NCBI GenBank assembly: GCA_022820725.1 | Contig: JAJEFA010000021.1 | Location: 248,001-312,000 of the forward strand | From: Candidatus Binatia bacterium | GTDB lineage: Bacteria > Desulfobacterota > Binatia > Bin18 | DNA: 64,000 bases | Direction of reading: 5' to 3' | In this document: one piece after another, positions 21,475 through 30,451 of the stretch | How positions within the stretch are numbered: the stretch's first letter is position 1 | Layout: each line of letters starts with the position of its first letter | The notes under the pieces: generated by a model | Database searches by the model: none | What the model was told of the DNA's origin: nothing | Seen by the model: the letters and a program-made list of their open reading frames with translations, nothing else | Translations under genes and position numbers: made by a program

Positions 21475-23020
21475 ATGCCGAATAGACAATCTGGCCGTCA
21501 ATGATTGTTGTCTGGACGTTTATCCGGCTGATCGCTTCAGCGGGGAGCCCCGTCAGGTCGCTATTGAGGATAACCACATCCGCACGCATGCCTGGGATGA
21601 TCCTGCTGGTCTGATTTTCCTCAAACCCGACCCAGGCTCCTGCTTGGGTGAACAGACCAATCGCCTCAAGACAGGACAGGCGTTCGGCGGGATTAAGAAC
21701 CATTCCGGTGTGAGACCGGCGCGTGACGGCAGCCTGAATTGCTATCAATGGGGCCTGCGGGGCGATCGGACAATCTGAGCTGCCGACAACGGGAATGTTA
21801 CGATCTCGAAAGCTTTTTGCCCGGTACAGCCAATCGTGTGCCTCTGCATCAACCTCAGCGGCATATTTGTCGCCATAAAAATGTAGAAAGCCTGGCTGCA
21901 TCACCACCGCACAGCCCGTCTCGGCCAGAGTGTCGAGAAACGGCGGAGGACAGAGCGTACAGTGTTCAATTCGATGCCGATGATCGTGGCGCGGCAGCCG
22001 CTCTAGTGACCGCTGGATCGCTTCGAGGGCCGCGCAGACGGGAGCTTCTTCAACCGCATGGATGGCGACCTGAAACCCGTTTCGATGTACTTGCCAGACC
22101 ATCTCAGCCAGATCGTCCAGCGGCGGATACAACTCGCCTCCGCTCTCGTGCAGCATAATTTTGATACTGCCAAGCCGAACTTGGCCGGACCGGTCAAAGG
22201 CGGGAAGGCCAGCCTCCCGTACCTGAGAGAACGCCTCAACCCCGACCATCACTGTTGCATGGGGACGTATGACGCCGTCGGCTCGTAAGGCGGCGAAGTG
22301 CCCGAGAGACTCAAGCGTATTGCCGGCACTAGCGTCATGAAACGAACAGACCCCGTGTCTGAGCAATGTGCTGTTGACCTGTCGTAATCCGGCCTGAAAC
22401 TCCGGCAATGGGAGCGGAGGAATGGCAGTCCGCAGAAACGACTCCAACTCGTAGACCACGCCCGTTGGTTCTCCGCTTACATCGCGCTCGACATTTCCGC
22501 CCTTTGGGGGGGTAAACTGGGCGTGGATACCCACTCGCCGGAGCGCGGTGCTATTCAGAACGGCAGCATGGCCGGTCCGATGGCGCAGGATCACAGGCCG
22601 GTCAGTCGATATGGTATCGAGGTCGTGTCGATTCGGATGGCGTTTCTCGTCGAGAAAAAACTCATCATAGCCATAGCCACGCAGCCAGTCATGCGAGCCG
22701 AGGGTTTCCAGACGCGCCTGGAGTTGAGATTGGATTTCAGCAATAGACCGGGCTGTACCCAGATCTGCACCGCAGTAGCGACTCGCCCAGGCAAAGAGAT
22801 GTAAATGAGGGTCGATGAAGCCCGGCAGAACCATTCTCCCGGCACACGCTAAGGTCTGTGTTTTCGGTGAGACAAAGGAGCGCAGTTCCTCCTCGGTGCC
22901 AACCGCGAGGATTCCTCCTGCCGCGATAGCGACCGCTTGTGCTTCGGGCCGGTTCGGGTCGAAGGTGAGGACATGTCCACCGTACAGCAGTAGGTCGGCA
23001 GTGTGGGGTACGGAAGACAT
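21473..23020 (-). CDS. Amidohydrolase, YtcJ/N-substituted formamide deformylase type
   Basis: The 515-residue protein starts with the urease-like composite domain (LLLYGGHVLTFDP, VAIAAGGILAVG) and has the metal motif FIDPHLHLF. Further motifs are the Lys and His of the barrel (IHAVEEAPV, HRIEHCTLC) and the terminal Asp in VGSSDCPIAPQAPL. This is the metal-dependent hydrolase subgroup that acts on amide or ester bonds of small molecules; the substrate is unknown. GGGGGCT precedes the ATG. A terminator stands between it and the upstream miniprotein gene, so it may have its own promoter. Confidence 0.88.
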   Translation of the reverse strand: MSSVPHTADLLLYGGHVLTFDPNRPEAQAVAIAAGGILAVGTEEELRSFVSPKTQTLACAGRMVLPGFIDPHLHLFAWASRYCGADLGTARSIAEIQSQLQARLETLGSHDWLRGYGYDEFFLDEKRHPNRHDLDTISTDRPVILRHRTGHAAVLNSTALRRVGIHAQFTPPKGGNVERDVSGEPTGVVYELESFLRTAIPPLPLPEFQAGLRQVNSTLLRHGVCSFHDASAGNTLESLGHFAALRADGVIRPHATVMVGVEAFSQVREAGLPAFDRSGQVRLGSIKIMLHESGGELYPPLDDLAEMVWQVHRNGFQVAIHAVEEAPVCAALEAIQRSLERLPRHDHRHRIEHCTLCPPPFLDTLAETGCAVVMQPGFLHFYGDKYAAEVDAEAHDWLYRAKSFRDRNIPVVGSSDCPIAPQAPLIAIQAAVTRRSHTGMVLNPAERLSCLEAIGLFTQAGAWVGFEENQTSRIIPGMRADVVILNSDLTGLPAEAISRINVQTTIIDGQIVYSA

Positions 23021-23029
23021 AGCCCCCAG

Positions 23030-23058
23030 AAAAGGAAAGAGCGAGGTTTCCCTCGCTC
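23030..23058 (-). terminator. Intrinsic terminator after desulforedoxin-like gene 2
   Basis: GAGCGAGG and CCTCGCTC form an 8-bp stem with a 4-nt loop; on the minus strand it is followed by TTTCCTTTT. It lies between the miniprotein gene at 23095 and the amidohydrolase start. Confidence 0.7.
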
Positions 23059-23094
23059 CTCACTGTTAGGAGTACAGTTTGCAACAGACCGTTA

Positions 23095-23235
23095 TCAGTC
23101 AGACGACGGAAGCGGCTTAGCTTCCTTGAGCGGCATTTCCTTATCGCAGCAGTGGAGTGCACCGTCGCCCGGCTTGTTGCAGAGCACCTCAGTCCCGCAC
23201 TCTTCACACATATAGCGTTTACCCAGTTGTGCCAT
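23095..23235 (-). CDS. Desulforedoxin-like miniprotein 2 (46 residues)
   Basis: The gene encodes MAQLGKRYMCEECGTEVLCN followed by KPGDGALHCCDKEMPLKEAK and a short tail. CEEC and CC give the FeCys4 pattern of desulforedoxin, as in the paralogue at 18192, with a longer C-terminus. GGAGGGATCA precedes the ATG. It lies 38 bp after ygfZ on the same strand and before a terminator, so it is probably cotranscribed with ygfZ, an iron-sulfur maintenance gene. Confidence 0.82.
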   Translation of the reverse strand: MAQLGKRYMCEECGTEVLCNKPGDGALHCCDKEMPLKEAKPLPSSD

Positions 23236-23273
23236 TGATCCCTCCTGTCGTAATATGCCTCTACGAGTAATAT

Positions 23274-24347
23274 CTACTGTAGAAATGGTAACTTGGTCAC
23301 TTCGGCTATCATGTCCGTATCCGGCCTGTCAATCCGCAGCCGGGTGCCTGGCGCGCCATGTTCGCGCCGGACATAGCCCAGGGCAATAGGCCGACCCAGC
23401 GTTGGCGACGTGGTGACACTGGTCAGCCAACCGACTTCCTTGTCGTCCTTCAGAAGTCGGTCGCCTCGTGTCGGCAATACATCCTGCTCTTCATTTTGCA
23501 ACAGAAACCCGCTGAGCTGACGATTCATATGCCCACGCGCCGACGCCCGCTCGACGACCTCCTGGCCCAGATAACAGCCCTTATGAAAACTGATGGCTCG
23601 GTCGAGGCCGACCTCCAGCACGATTCTATCCTCGTCCATATCGAGGCCATACCACGGGATACCGGCCTCAACGCGCAGCATGTTCAGCGCAGTGTGGCCA
23701 ACGAGAAGCAGCCCGTCGAGTTGAGCGAGTGCCTGCCAGACGACGGGTGCCCGGTCGCCGGGAACGTGGAACTCATAGCCACCCTTACCGGTCTGATCGG
23801 AGCGAATCACGCGGACCAGGACATCTGCAATCGTTGTGTCCCGGTGCTGTAACTCCTGCTCCGGCAAGGAAGAGAGACCGGCTGTCGTCAGGACCTCTGC
23901 CGCGGTCGGACCCTGGACCGCAAGAGTGACCTGGTGGGCGCTCAGGTCTTCGATCTCCACATCGTCGGCAATGATAAAACGGTCAAGGGCTTCAACCGTC
24001 TTCTCCTTGATACGGGCATCCAGGTCGAGGAGGATTGCCGCCTCCTCCGCATAGACGCGCAAATCCGCCACGATCCGTCCCTGCTCTGTCAATAACGTTG
24101 CCGGACAGCCATCGCCGGGTCGCAGGGCTTTGACATCGTTTGACAACATGCCCTGCAGGAAATCGATCCGATCCTCTCCCGTGAATTTCACCTGGGTACG
24201 GAAGGACAGGTCGATCAGTCCCGCCTTTTCGTAGATGGCTGCGTATTCGTCTTGCGGGTTGGTGAAGGCATCCGGCAGTTCAACGCCACGATCATTGGTG
24301 AGCGATATACCCTGGCTTTCAAGCCAGGTGGATAGTGCACTTTTCAT
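23274..24347 (-). CDS. ygfZ: YgfZ/GcvT-like folate-binding protein
   Basis: The 357-residue protein has the GcvT-like fold and carries the YgfZ signature KGCYLGQEVVERASARGH (about residues 255-272) with its reactive Cys. N-terminal RTQVKFTGEDRIDFLQGMLSNDV is also typical. YgfZ binds tetrahydrofolate and helps assemble or repair the iron-sulfur clusters of certain enzymes. It is followed by the second desulforedoxin-like gene. Confidence 0.9.
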   Translation of the reverse strand: MKSALSTWLESQGISLTNDRGVELPDAFTNPQDEYAAIYEKAGLIDLSFRTQVKFTGEDRIDFLQGMLSNDVKALRPGDGCPATLLTEQGRIVADLRVYAEEAAILLDLDARIKEKTVEALDRFIIADDVEIEDLSAHQVTLAVQGPTAAEVLTTAGLSSLPEQELQHRDTTIADVLVRVIRSDQTGKGGYEFHVPGDRAPVVWQALAQLDGLLLVGHTALNMLRVEAGIPWYGLDMDEDRIVLEVGLDRAISFHKGCYLGQEVVERASARGHMNRQLSGFLLQNEEQDVLPTRGDRLLKDDKEVGWLTSVTTSPTLGRPIALGYVRREHGAPGTRLRIDRPDTDMIAEVTKLPFLQ

Positions 24348-24401
24348 AGTATGCAGGCTATAGCAAAGAGAGATTTATGAGGAAAGGTCGAAAACGGCTC
24401 T

Positions 24402-25478
24402 TCACGAAGCCGCATTCAGACGGCGCAAATTCCGTACGGCCTGGATGCGTTCCTGAGCCAGGGTGACGGCCAGACGATGGGGCGAGGTGTCTCGTTGCTT
24501 GGCTTGGGCAAAAAGCGTTTTCAGGGTGGAGTAAATCTGTTCGGTCTTGGCCTTGGCCCGCTCGCGCCGATAGCCGCCGGGACCCAACTCGTCCGCAACG
24601 TTAATCAGCCCACCAGCGTTAATTGCAAAATCCGGCGCATACAGAATACCGCGCTCGTGAAGTGTGTCTCCGTCGGCCTCGGTCAGGAGCTGGTTGTTGG
24701 CTCCACCACCGATAATCCGGCACTGAAGCTGGGGAATCGCATCCGGATTGAAAATACCACCTGCGGCGCAGGGGGCGAGAATGTCGCACTGCCGGGTCAG
24801 AATAGCGGTTGGGTCGACAACCTCGGCGCTGAGTTCGGCCTTCGCTTTGTCGGCTCGGGCTGCATCCACATCCGCGACTATCAACCGTGCCCCGGCCTGG
24901 TGAAGGTATTGGGCCAGTGCGTAGCCGACTTTTCCCAGACCGGGTAGGGCCACACTCAAGCCCTGAAATTCGGCCTTGCCGTCCGTTTCTTCAAGACACG
25001 CCCGCAGGCCACAGAATATTCCCCAGGCCGTCATGGGAGACGGGTCTCCGCCACCACCGAACGCTTCCGCCCGTCCGACCCCGAATCGACTCTCCGCCCG
25101 GACGTGCTCGATGTCCGCGGTTGTCGTGCCCATGTCTTCGGTTGGAATATAGCGGCCCGCCAAAGACTCTATGGCGCGCCCCAGCGCACGAAACAATACT
25201 TCTCTGTTGGGGGGTGTCCCAGGGGCGATGACAACCGCCTTGCCGCCGCCATACTCCAGGCCGGCCAGGGAGGCTTTATAGGTCATGGCCTGGGAGAGGC
25301 GCAGGACATCGGTCACCGCGTCATCCTCACTGGCATACACTCGCATACGGATGCCACCCAAGGCGGGGCCCAAAGTTGTATCGTGGATGGCAATCAGGGC
25401 GGTGAGGCCAGCGTTGCGATCCGTGCAGAAGATCACCTGTTCGTGGTCTTCTGCCTGCATGCGTTCAAAGAGTGTCAT
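24402..25478 (-). CDS. Leucine/valine-type Glu/Leu/Phe/Val dehydrogenase
   Basis: The 358-residue enzyme matches leucine dehydrogenases in length. It shows LGPALGGIRMR, the catalytic Lys region LEYGGGKAVV, the segment IPTEDMGTT, and the NAD-binding turn GLGKVGYALA. It should reversibly deaminate branched-chain amino acids with NAD. The IlvE gene at 30452 is a possible partner. The ATG at 25476-25478 is chosen: a longer frame would begin inside palindromic element C and add a non-family N-terminus. Confidence 0.9.
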   Translation of the reverse strand: MTLFERMQAEDHEQVIFCTDRNAGLTALIAIHDTTLGPALGGIRMRVYASEDDAVTDVLRLSQAMTYKASLAGLEYGGGKAVVIAPGTPPNREVLFRALGRAIESLAGRYIPTEDMGTTTADIEHVRAESRFGVGRAEAFGGGGDPSPMTAWGIFCGLRACLEETDGKAEFQGLSVALPGLGKVGYALAQYLHQAGARLIVADVDAARADKAKAELSAEVVDPTAILTRQCDILAPCAAGGIFNPDAIPQLQCRIIGGGANNQLLTEADGDTLHERGILYAPDFAINAGGLINVADELGPGGYRRERAKAKTEQIYSTLKTLFAQAKQRDTSPHRLAVTLAQERIQAVRNLRRLNAAS

Positions 25479-25486
25479 ACGGGCTG

Positions 25487-25540
25487 AAAGAGTAAACGTG
25501 TTCTCCAATACACATGAGATGCTGGACACGTTTACTCTTT
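25487..25540. repeat. Interspersed palindromic element, copy C
   Basis: AAAGAGTAAACGTGT (25487-25501) pairs with the right arm ACACGTTTACTCTTT (25526-25540); the centre contains TCTCCAATA and GAGATGCTGG, the same words as copy B in reverse orientation. It fills the gap between the Rieske gene and the leucine-type dehydrogenase gene. Confidence 0.88.
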
Positions 25541-25541
25541 T

Positions 25542-25847
25542 TCATACAGCGACTAGAACGTCGTCGCCGTCTACTTTGACCTCATAGGTCTCTTGTTTTT
25601 CGTCCGGGTCTTCACTGTTTTCTCCGGTCGTGACATCGAAATCCCAGGCGTGCCACGGGCAGGTGACCATATTGCCGTCCAACTCGCCCTCGCCTAATGG
25701 CCCGCCCTGGTGGGGACACACATTGTCCAACGCGTAGAACGTACCATCGACATTGAAGATGGCGACCTGTTGATCATTGACCTCAAAACACCGGCCTTCG
25801 CCTTCGGGGATATCACCCGTCGAGGCCACTTTGACAAAATCGGCCAT
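25542..25847 (-). CDS. Rieske [2Fe-2S] ferredoxin
   Basis: The 101-residue soluble protein carries both Rieske boxes: CPHQGG and CPWHAW, giving two Cys and two His ligands. The length fits small Rieske ferredoxins that feed oxygenases or act alone. No oxygenase large subunit is next to it. AGGAGGATAGC precedes the ATG at 25845-25847. Confidence 0.92.
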   Translation of the reverse strand: MADFVKVASTGDIPEGEGRCFEVNDQQVAIFNVDGTFYALDNVCPHQGGPLGEGELDGNMVTCPWHAWDFDVTTGENSEDPDEKQETYEVKVDGDDVLVAV

Positions 25848-25929
25848 GCTATCCTCCTGTGTTGAAAATATCGGCGAATTAAACAAATTCCTCTACAGAC
25901 CGCAAGGTTAGTCCAGAGGGTTCGTGCAT

Positions 25930-25970
25930 AAAAAAGCCCCTGGGTCAGACCGTAAAGACGACCCAGGGGC
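25930..25970 (-). terminator. Strong intrinsic terminator of the flavin reductase gene
   Basis: On the minus strand GCCCCTGGGTC and GACCCAGGGGC form an 11-bp perfect stem with a 13-nt loop, followed by a run of T. It stands 24 bp past the flavin reductase stop codon. Confidence 0.92.
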
Positions 25971-25993
25971 TATCAGCTAGGAGCAGGATTCTT

Positions 25994-26494
25994 TTAGCCG
26001 CCGTAGAAGACCTTGTCTCCCAGGTCGGCCATATGCAGCGTGGCCAGGTCCGCTCGTCCTTCGGGCTGCTTCTGGACGACCGCATTCACCACTTTTCCAA
26101 TAAAAATGGAATGGTCGCCGTTCTCGACGGTTTGCTCCAACGAGCACTCGACATAGGCGGGGACGCTTTCAAGCACCGGCGCGCCGGTACTGCCTGCACT
26201 GTATGCCTCACCGTTGATTGAGTTGCCGTCTTTCTCAACGGGTTTGAAAAAGGCGAAGGCCGGACCCTGCTGTCCTTTGCCCAGGATGTTGAGGGCAAAC
26301 GAACCGGCTTTTTTGATGATGTCGTGCGCACTGGCGTCGGCCTTGACGCCAACGACGACCAGCGGTGGCTCAAAGGCGGTCTGGGTCACCCAGTTTACGG
26401 TTGCCGCAGCGATCTCACCGTCTTTTTCTGCGGTCAGCACGTACAGGCCGTAGGGGATCATGCGTAGAGCTGTTTTCTTGGCATCTGCATCCAT
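25994..26494 (-). CDS. Flavin reductase-like domain protein
   Basis: The 166-residue protein has the FMN-binding split-barrel pattern: IPYGLYVLTAEKDGEIAAAT, TQTAFEPPLVVVGV, AHDIIKKAGSFALNIL. This is the flavin reductase/DIM6 family, which binds FMN and reduces it or uses it directly. It could supply reduced flavin to the LLM monooxygenase-like enzymes of this region, which is an inference. ATG at 26492-26494 is chosen by alignment of the family start and the GGGAGA upstream. Confidence 0.85.
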   Translation of the reverse strand: MDADAKKTALRMIPYGLYVLTAEKDGEIAAATVNWVTQTAFEPPLVVVGVKADASAHDIIKKAGSFALNILGKGQQGPAFAFFKPVEKDGNSINGEAYSAGSTGAPVLESVPAYVECSLEQTVENGDHSIFIGKVVNAVVQKQPEGRADLATLHMADLGDKVFYGG

Positions 26495-26647
26495 CGGTCT
26501 TTCTCCCTTTCCTGACAAATTGTCCCTGCGTTGTATCTGTCCCCTCCTGCGCATTCAAGTCCGGCCCGTTTTCGTGTCAATCCTAACTCAGGTATGTAGA
26601 ACGTACTCACAAATGAAACCGACTACCTCAGGGAGATGGTAGGTGTG

Positions 26648-28129
26648 ATGCAGAAAAGAGCAGAGACACGCGCTCGTGCCGGGGTGGAATACCAGCAGCG
26701 CGATGCTGTGTATTTTGAGCAGCGCCAATTGCGGCGTCACGCCCGTGTCTGGTCGCTCTGGGCGCTGGGTGTCGGCGCCGTGATCTCCGGTGATTTTTTT
26801 GGCTGGAACTTCGGTCTGGCGGCCGGTGGTTTCTGGGGTCTCTTTATCGCGACGGTCATCATCACCGTCATGTACATCGGCCTATGCTATTCCATTGCCG
26901 AGATGTCTCCCGCCTTGCCGCACACCGGCGGTGCGTACTCGTTCGGTCGATCAGCCATCGGACCCTGGGGCGGCTTTATCACCGGGCTTGGGGAAAATAT
27001 TGAGTATGTGCTGACCCCGGCGGTGATCGTGGTCGGTATTGGCGGATATCTGGGCGCGATCTTCGAGACGCCCGAGGCGTTTGCTCCGGTGTGGTGGCTG
27101 CTGGCCTATGTAGTCTTTGTCGGCCTGAATATCTGGGGAGTGGAGATCACGTTCCGGTTTGCCGTATTCATGACGTTTATTGCCCTGGCCATCTTGCTAA
27201 TCTTCTGTATCGGAGCGGTGTCGCACTTCTCCTGGGAGTGGGTGTTCACCATCGAACCGGACGAGGGGGCGAGTCAAGTCTTGCCCAAAGGCTGGCTGGG
27301 CATTGCGTGGGCCTTGCCGTTTGCGATTTGGTTTTATCTGGCGATTGAGGAATTGCCGTTGGCGGCAGAAGAGTCTCACGACCCGAAACAGGACATGCCG
27401 AAAAGCATTCTGTTGGGCCTGCTGACCCTCATCTTCACCGCTTTCTCCATCCTTTTTCTGAACGCGGGGATCGCACCCGGAGCCAAGGAGGTGGGGCTAT
27501 CTGACGAGCCGCTGTTCCTGGGCTTTCGAACGATTTTTGGCCAGGGAATAGGCGCAAAGCTGTTTGCCCTGATTGCAGTGGCCGGTTTGATCGCCAGCTT
27601 CCACACCATCATCTTTGCCTATGGGCGCAATATCTACTCCCTATCCCGAGCGGGCTATTTTCCTCACTGGATGTCGGTCACCCACGGCACCCGCCGAACG
27701 CCCCATATTGCACTCATTATCGGGGCGGTTATCGGCTACGGCGTGGCCTTGGCGATTCATTACTCCGAGGCCATATTCGGCGACGTTCCAGTCGGGGCGG
27801 TGTTGCTCAATATGGCCGTATTTGGCGCTGTGATCTCGTATATGCTCCAGATGTTGTCGTTCGTCTTGTTACGGAAAAATCTGCCCAATATTGAACGCCC
27901 GTATCGCAGCCCGGTCGGCGTGCCTGGCGCATGGACCGCTTTCGTCATTGCGTTGATTACGCTGCTTTTTTTGTTCCTCAATCCGGACTACCGGGTCGGC
28001 GTCTGGGGCTGCGCGGTGTGGTATGCCGCGGCGGTCCTCTATTTTGCCGTTTATGGCCGCAAAACCCTCGTCTACTCGCCCGAAGAGGACTTTGCCGTTA
28101 CCCAGCGGGCCGCGCACGGCCTGGATTAA
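26648..28129 (+). CDS. APC-family amino acid/amine permease (ethanolamine permease-like)
   Basis: The membrane protein of 493 residues has twelve predicted hydrophobic segments. Near the start it has the motif GAVISGDFFGWNFGLAAGG, typical of the ethanolamine permease branch of the amino acid-polyamine-organocation family, and HTGGAYSFGRSAIGPWGG. It would import an amine or amino acid by proton symport. No ethanolamine utilisation genes are close, so the substrate is open. The start could be ATG 26648, GTG 26645 or ATG 26636; the last abuts the GGGAG site. Confidence 0.85.
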   Translation: MQKRAETRARAGVEYQQRDAVYFEQRQLRRHARVWSLWALGVGAVISGDFFGWNFGLAAGGFWGLFIATVIITVMYIGLCYSIAEMSPALPHTGGAYSFGRSAIGPWGGFITGLGENIEYVLTPAVIVVGIGGYLGAIFETPEAFAPVWWLLAYVVFVGLNIWGVEITFRFAVFMTFIALAILLIFCIGAVSHFSWEWVFTIEPDEGASQVLPKGWLGIAWALPFAIWFYLAIEELPLAAEESHDPKQDMPKSILLGLLTLIFTAFSILFLNAGIAPGAKEVGLSDEPLFLGFRTIFGQGIGAKLFALIAVAGLIASFHTIIFAYGRNIYSLSRAGYFPHWMSVTHGTRRTPHIALIIGAVIGYGVALAIHYSEAIFGDVPVGAVLLNMAVFGAVISYMLQMLSFVLLRKNLPNIERPYRSPVGVPGAWTAFVIALITLLFLFLNPDYRVGVWGCAVWYAAAVLYFAVYGRKTLVYSPEEDFAVTQRAAHGLD

Positions 28130-28182
28130 GGCAGACTGGAGGAACAAGAAGACCTCGCTCCTCCACATTCTTCCAACCCTAC

Positions 28183-29301
28183 CTAGATGCCGTAGAACTT
28201 GCTCGCATTGGCACCTAGGATCTTGTCAACGGATGTGGCTGGCAGATCGGAAAGTAACGTCCGCACCTTTTGTACCGGGTGAACGAATCCCTCGGCGTGC
28301 GGATAATCGGAGCCGGTGAAAAACCGATCATCCCCGGCAAACTGCACGATCAGCGGAAACATCTTCTCTTCCGGGTCCCCATTAATCCAGATGTTGCGCG
28401 CAAAATACTCGCTGGCTGGTCGCTTCATCTGTGAGGTGTGGCCCATATATTTGTAGCGATAATCAAACAGCTCCAACCACTCTCCCACCCAGCCGGCTCT
28501 GGCTTCAACCGTTGCCACGCGAAGCTGAGGAAAACGCTCAAACACTCCATCGTACAGCATGGTCGTGAGTGCATGCCGCGGGTCTTCAACGACCTTCATG
28601 GAGACGTACATGAATCTGGGGTCCCGGTCGCGGTACCACTGACTCCCGCTGTAGTCGGGATGGACCACCAGATGAAGGGCAATGCCGAGATTGAGAGCCT
28701 GGGCCGCGGCCCAGGCCGGATCAAAGTCTGGATGCCCCAGGCTCCTGCCCTCTATGGGCGCTGCTCCGACAAACGCGGTGCGACACCCCAGCTTGGCCAC
28801 CCGCTCCATCTCCCGCGCCGCCAGGTGCGCGTCACGCAGGGAAATATGGGCTGCTGGGAACAGCCGGTCCTTATGGGAGGCACACAGCTCAAAGGCCCAG
28901 GTGTTGTACGCCCGACACAGCGCATCGGCAAGGAGAGGATCGTCAACTTCCCCTTCCCAATACAGACCCAGGGTGGGATAAATCACCTGACAATCCAGAC
29001 CTTCTTCATCAAGAAAACCAACCCGTTTATCCATATCCTGCCAGTCCGCGCTAAAGGCCAGGTAGCGGTCAAAGCTGTCTATGTCCTGACCCGCTTCTTT
29101 TTGGCCATAGGCGACAGCGATGCCCAGGGCTTGCTCAACATCGAGAATCTGCATGGGTCTGCCATCGACGAGGAGCTTGCGATTGCCGCTGGCCGGGTCG
29201 GTCTCAACCCGCATGGCCCGCTCACGGTAGGCTGGTTCAATATACCGCTCGTATAAATCCAGGGGCTCCATGAAGTGACTGTCGCCATCAATGATTTTCA
29301 T
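28183..29301 (-). CDS. Amidohydrolase-2 family TIM-barrel hydrolase, paralogue 1
   Basis: The 372-residue protein starts MKIIDGDSHFMEP, the metal-site start of amidohydrolase-2 (decarboxylase/hydrolase) proteins, and ends with GSDYPHAEGF, the last metal ligand region. It is closely related to the protein at 55652-56794 (both read DSHFMEPLDL and RYIEP). Family members hydrolyse or decarboxylate aromatic and cyclic acids. It is downstream of an LLM flavoenzyme gene. ATG at 29299-29301 is chosen because GGGGG lies 6 nt upstream. Confidence 0.87.
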   Translation of the reverse strand: MKIIDGDSHFMEPLDLYERYIEPAYRERAMRVETDPASGNRKLLVDGRPMQILDVEQALGIAVAYGQKEAGQDIDSFDRYLAFSADWQDMDKRVGFLDEEGLDCQVIYPTLGLYWEGEVDDPLLADALCRAYNTWAFELCASHKDRLFPAAHISLRDAHLAAREMERVAKLGCRTAFVGAAPIEGRSLGHPDFDPAWAAAQALNLGIALHLVVHPDYSGSQWYRDRDPRFMYVSMKVVEDPRHALTTMLYDGVFERFPQLRVATVEARAGWVGEWLELFDYRYKYMGHTSQMKRPASEYFARNIWINGDPEEKMFPLIVQFAGDDRFFTGSDYPHAEGFVHPVQKVRTLLSDLPATSVDKILGANASKFYGI

Positions 29302-29336
29302 CGGCATCCCCCTTTGCTGCTCAGGGCCACGGGGCC

Positions 29337-30386
29337 CTACTGAAAGTGTGGCATGATGCGTTCCGCATAGGTGCGTAACTGTCGGTCCAGCTCCTCCCGG
29401 TCAAGCCCAAAAAGATAGGCGCAAAACCGGTTGACCCCCACGCTTTCCAATACGCGCAGTTTTTCAACACAGGCCTCAACACTGCCTAACACACAGAATC
29501 GATCCACCATCTCATCTGTCAGCAGCTTCCTGTGTCCTTCATCGGCCATGGCCGCCTCAAACCCAACAATATCTATTCTATGGCCATCCCAATCGTATTT
29601 TTGCCAGGACGGCTTATCCTCTACAAGCGTCTCGAAGCCTTTCATCAGTGAGGCGGGCAGTTCCTCAGGAGGACAGGTTTGTACCAGACCCCAAAGCAGG
29701 CTGGTGAGAATATCGGGCTCCCAGCGGCATATCTCTCTGGCCTTGTGGATGTCGTCAGAGACAAAGGTCGCTGAACTCACCTCAAAGTCGAGCGGTGTAC
29801 GGCCCGCTTCCTGTGCGGCTTTTTGCGTTTTCTCGGCAAACCATGCGACAGCACCAACCTCGGCGCACTCGGTTGTGGCACAATCCGCCAGTTCTCCTGC
29901 GACCTGAGCCCCTCGCGGGCCCCAGACTCCCAGGGAAATCGGAATTTCACCCTCCGTGAATTCCAAGCGCAGAGGGACCGGTGAGCCTTCAACGTCTACG
30001 GCCTCGCCTCGCATCCAGCGGCGTATATCCGGGACTGCCCGTCTATACTGTTTCCATGAGGCCGGTTTCCAGCCTAACTGCTTGACCGCACTATTCCCCC
30101 GCCCCATGGCGAGAAAGGCGCGTCCGTTCGACATGATCTGAATGGTGGCCATCGCGCTGGCGGTAATACTGGGGTGACGCGTGAGCGGATTAGTAATATA
30201 GGGGCCGAGCTTGATGCGAGAGGTCTGCAAGGCACAGGCCGCCAGATATGGATAGACATCCATCGACTGATACGGCGTGTCAGGGATGCCAACAAAGCTG
30301 AACCCCAGCTCTTCCGCCCGTTTGACCCCCCACAGGACATCGACAAAGTTTTTGTCCGCGGTATAGGTGACGCCAAACTCCATCAT
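29337..30386 (-). CDS. LLM-class flavin-dependent oxidoreductase
   Basis: This luciferase-like TIM-barrel protein has 349 residues: an N-terminal strand MEFGVTYT, GVKRAEELGFSFVGIPDTP, the FAD/FMN or F420-type loop PSITASAMATIQIMSNGR and LAMGRGNSAVKQLG. The fold uses FMN or F420; the sequence alone does not separate them with certainty. It precedes the amidohydrolase-2 gene by 35 bp, so a two-step pathway is plausible. The double ATG at 30381-30386 with GGGGGC upstream sets the start. Confidence 0.88.
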   Translation of the reverse strand: MMEFGVTYTADKNFVDVLWGVKRAEELGFSFVGIPDTPYQSMDVYPYLAACALQTSRIKLGPYITNPLTRHPSITASAMATIQIMSNGRAFLAMGRGNSAVKQLGWKPASWKQYRRAVPDIRRWMRGEAVDVEGSPVPLRLEFTEGEIPISLGVWGPRGAQVAGELADCATTECAEVGAVAWFAEKTQKAAQEAGRTPLDFEVSSATFVSDDIHKAREICRWEPDILTSLLWGLVQTCPPEELPASLMKGFETLVEDKPSWQKYDWDGHRIDIVGFEAAMADEGHRKLLTDEMVDRFCVLGSVEACVEKLRVLESVGVNRFCAYLFGLDREELDRQLRTYAERIMPHFQ

Positions 30387-30451
30387 GTATAGCCCCCAGC
30401 CGTTCTCGACAGTAGCGCAGAACGCTGGCGGCAAGCAACAGTTGGCGCGCC

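Noticed and set aside
24402..25529. Longer form of the leucine-type dehydrogenase starting inside palindromic element C
   Set aside because: The added residues are encoded by the repeat and do not match the family; the internal ATG at 25478 fits.
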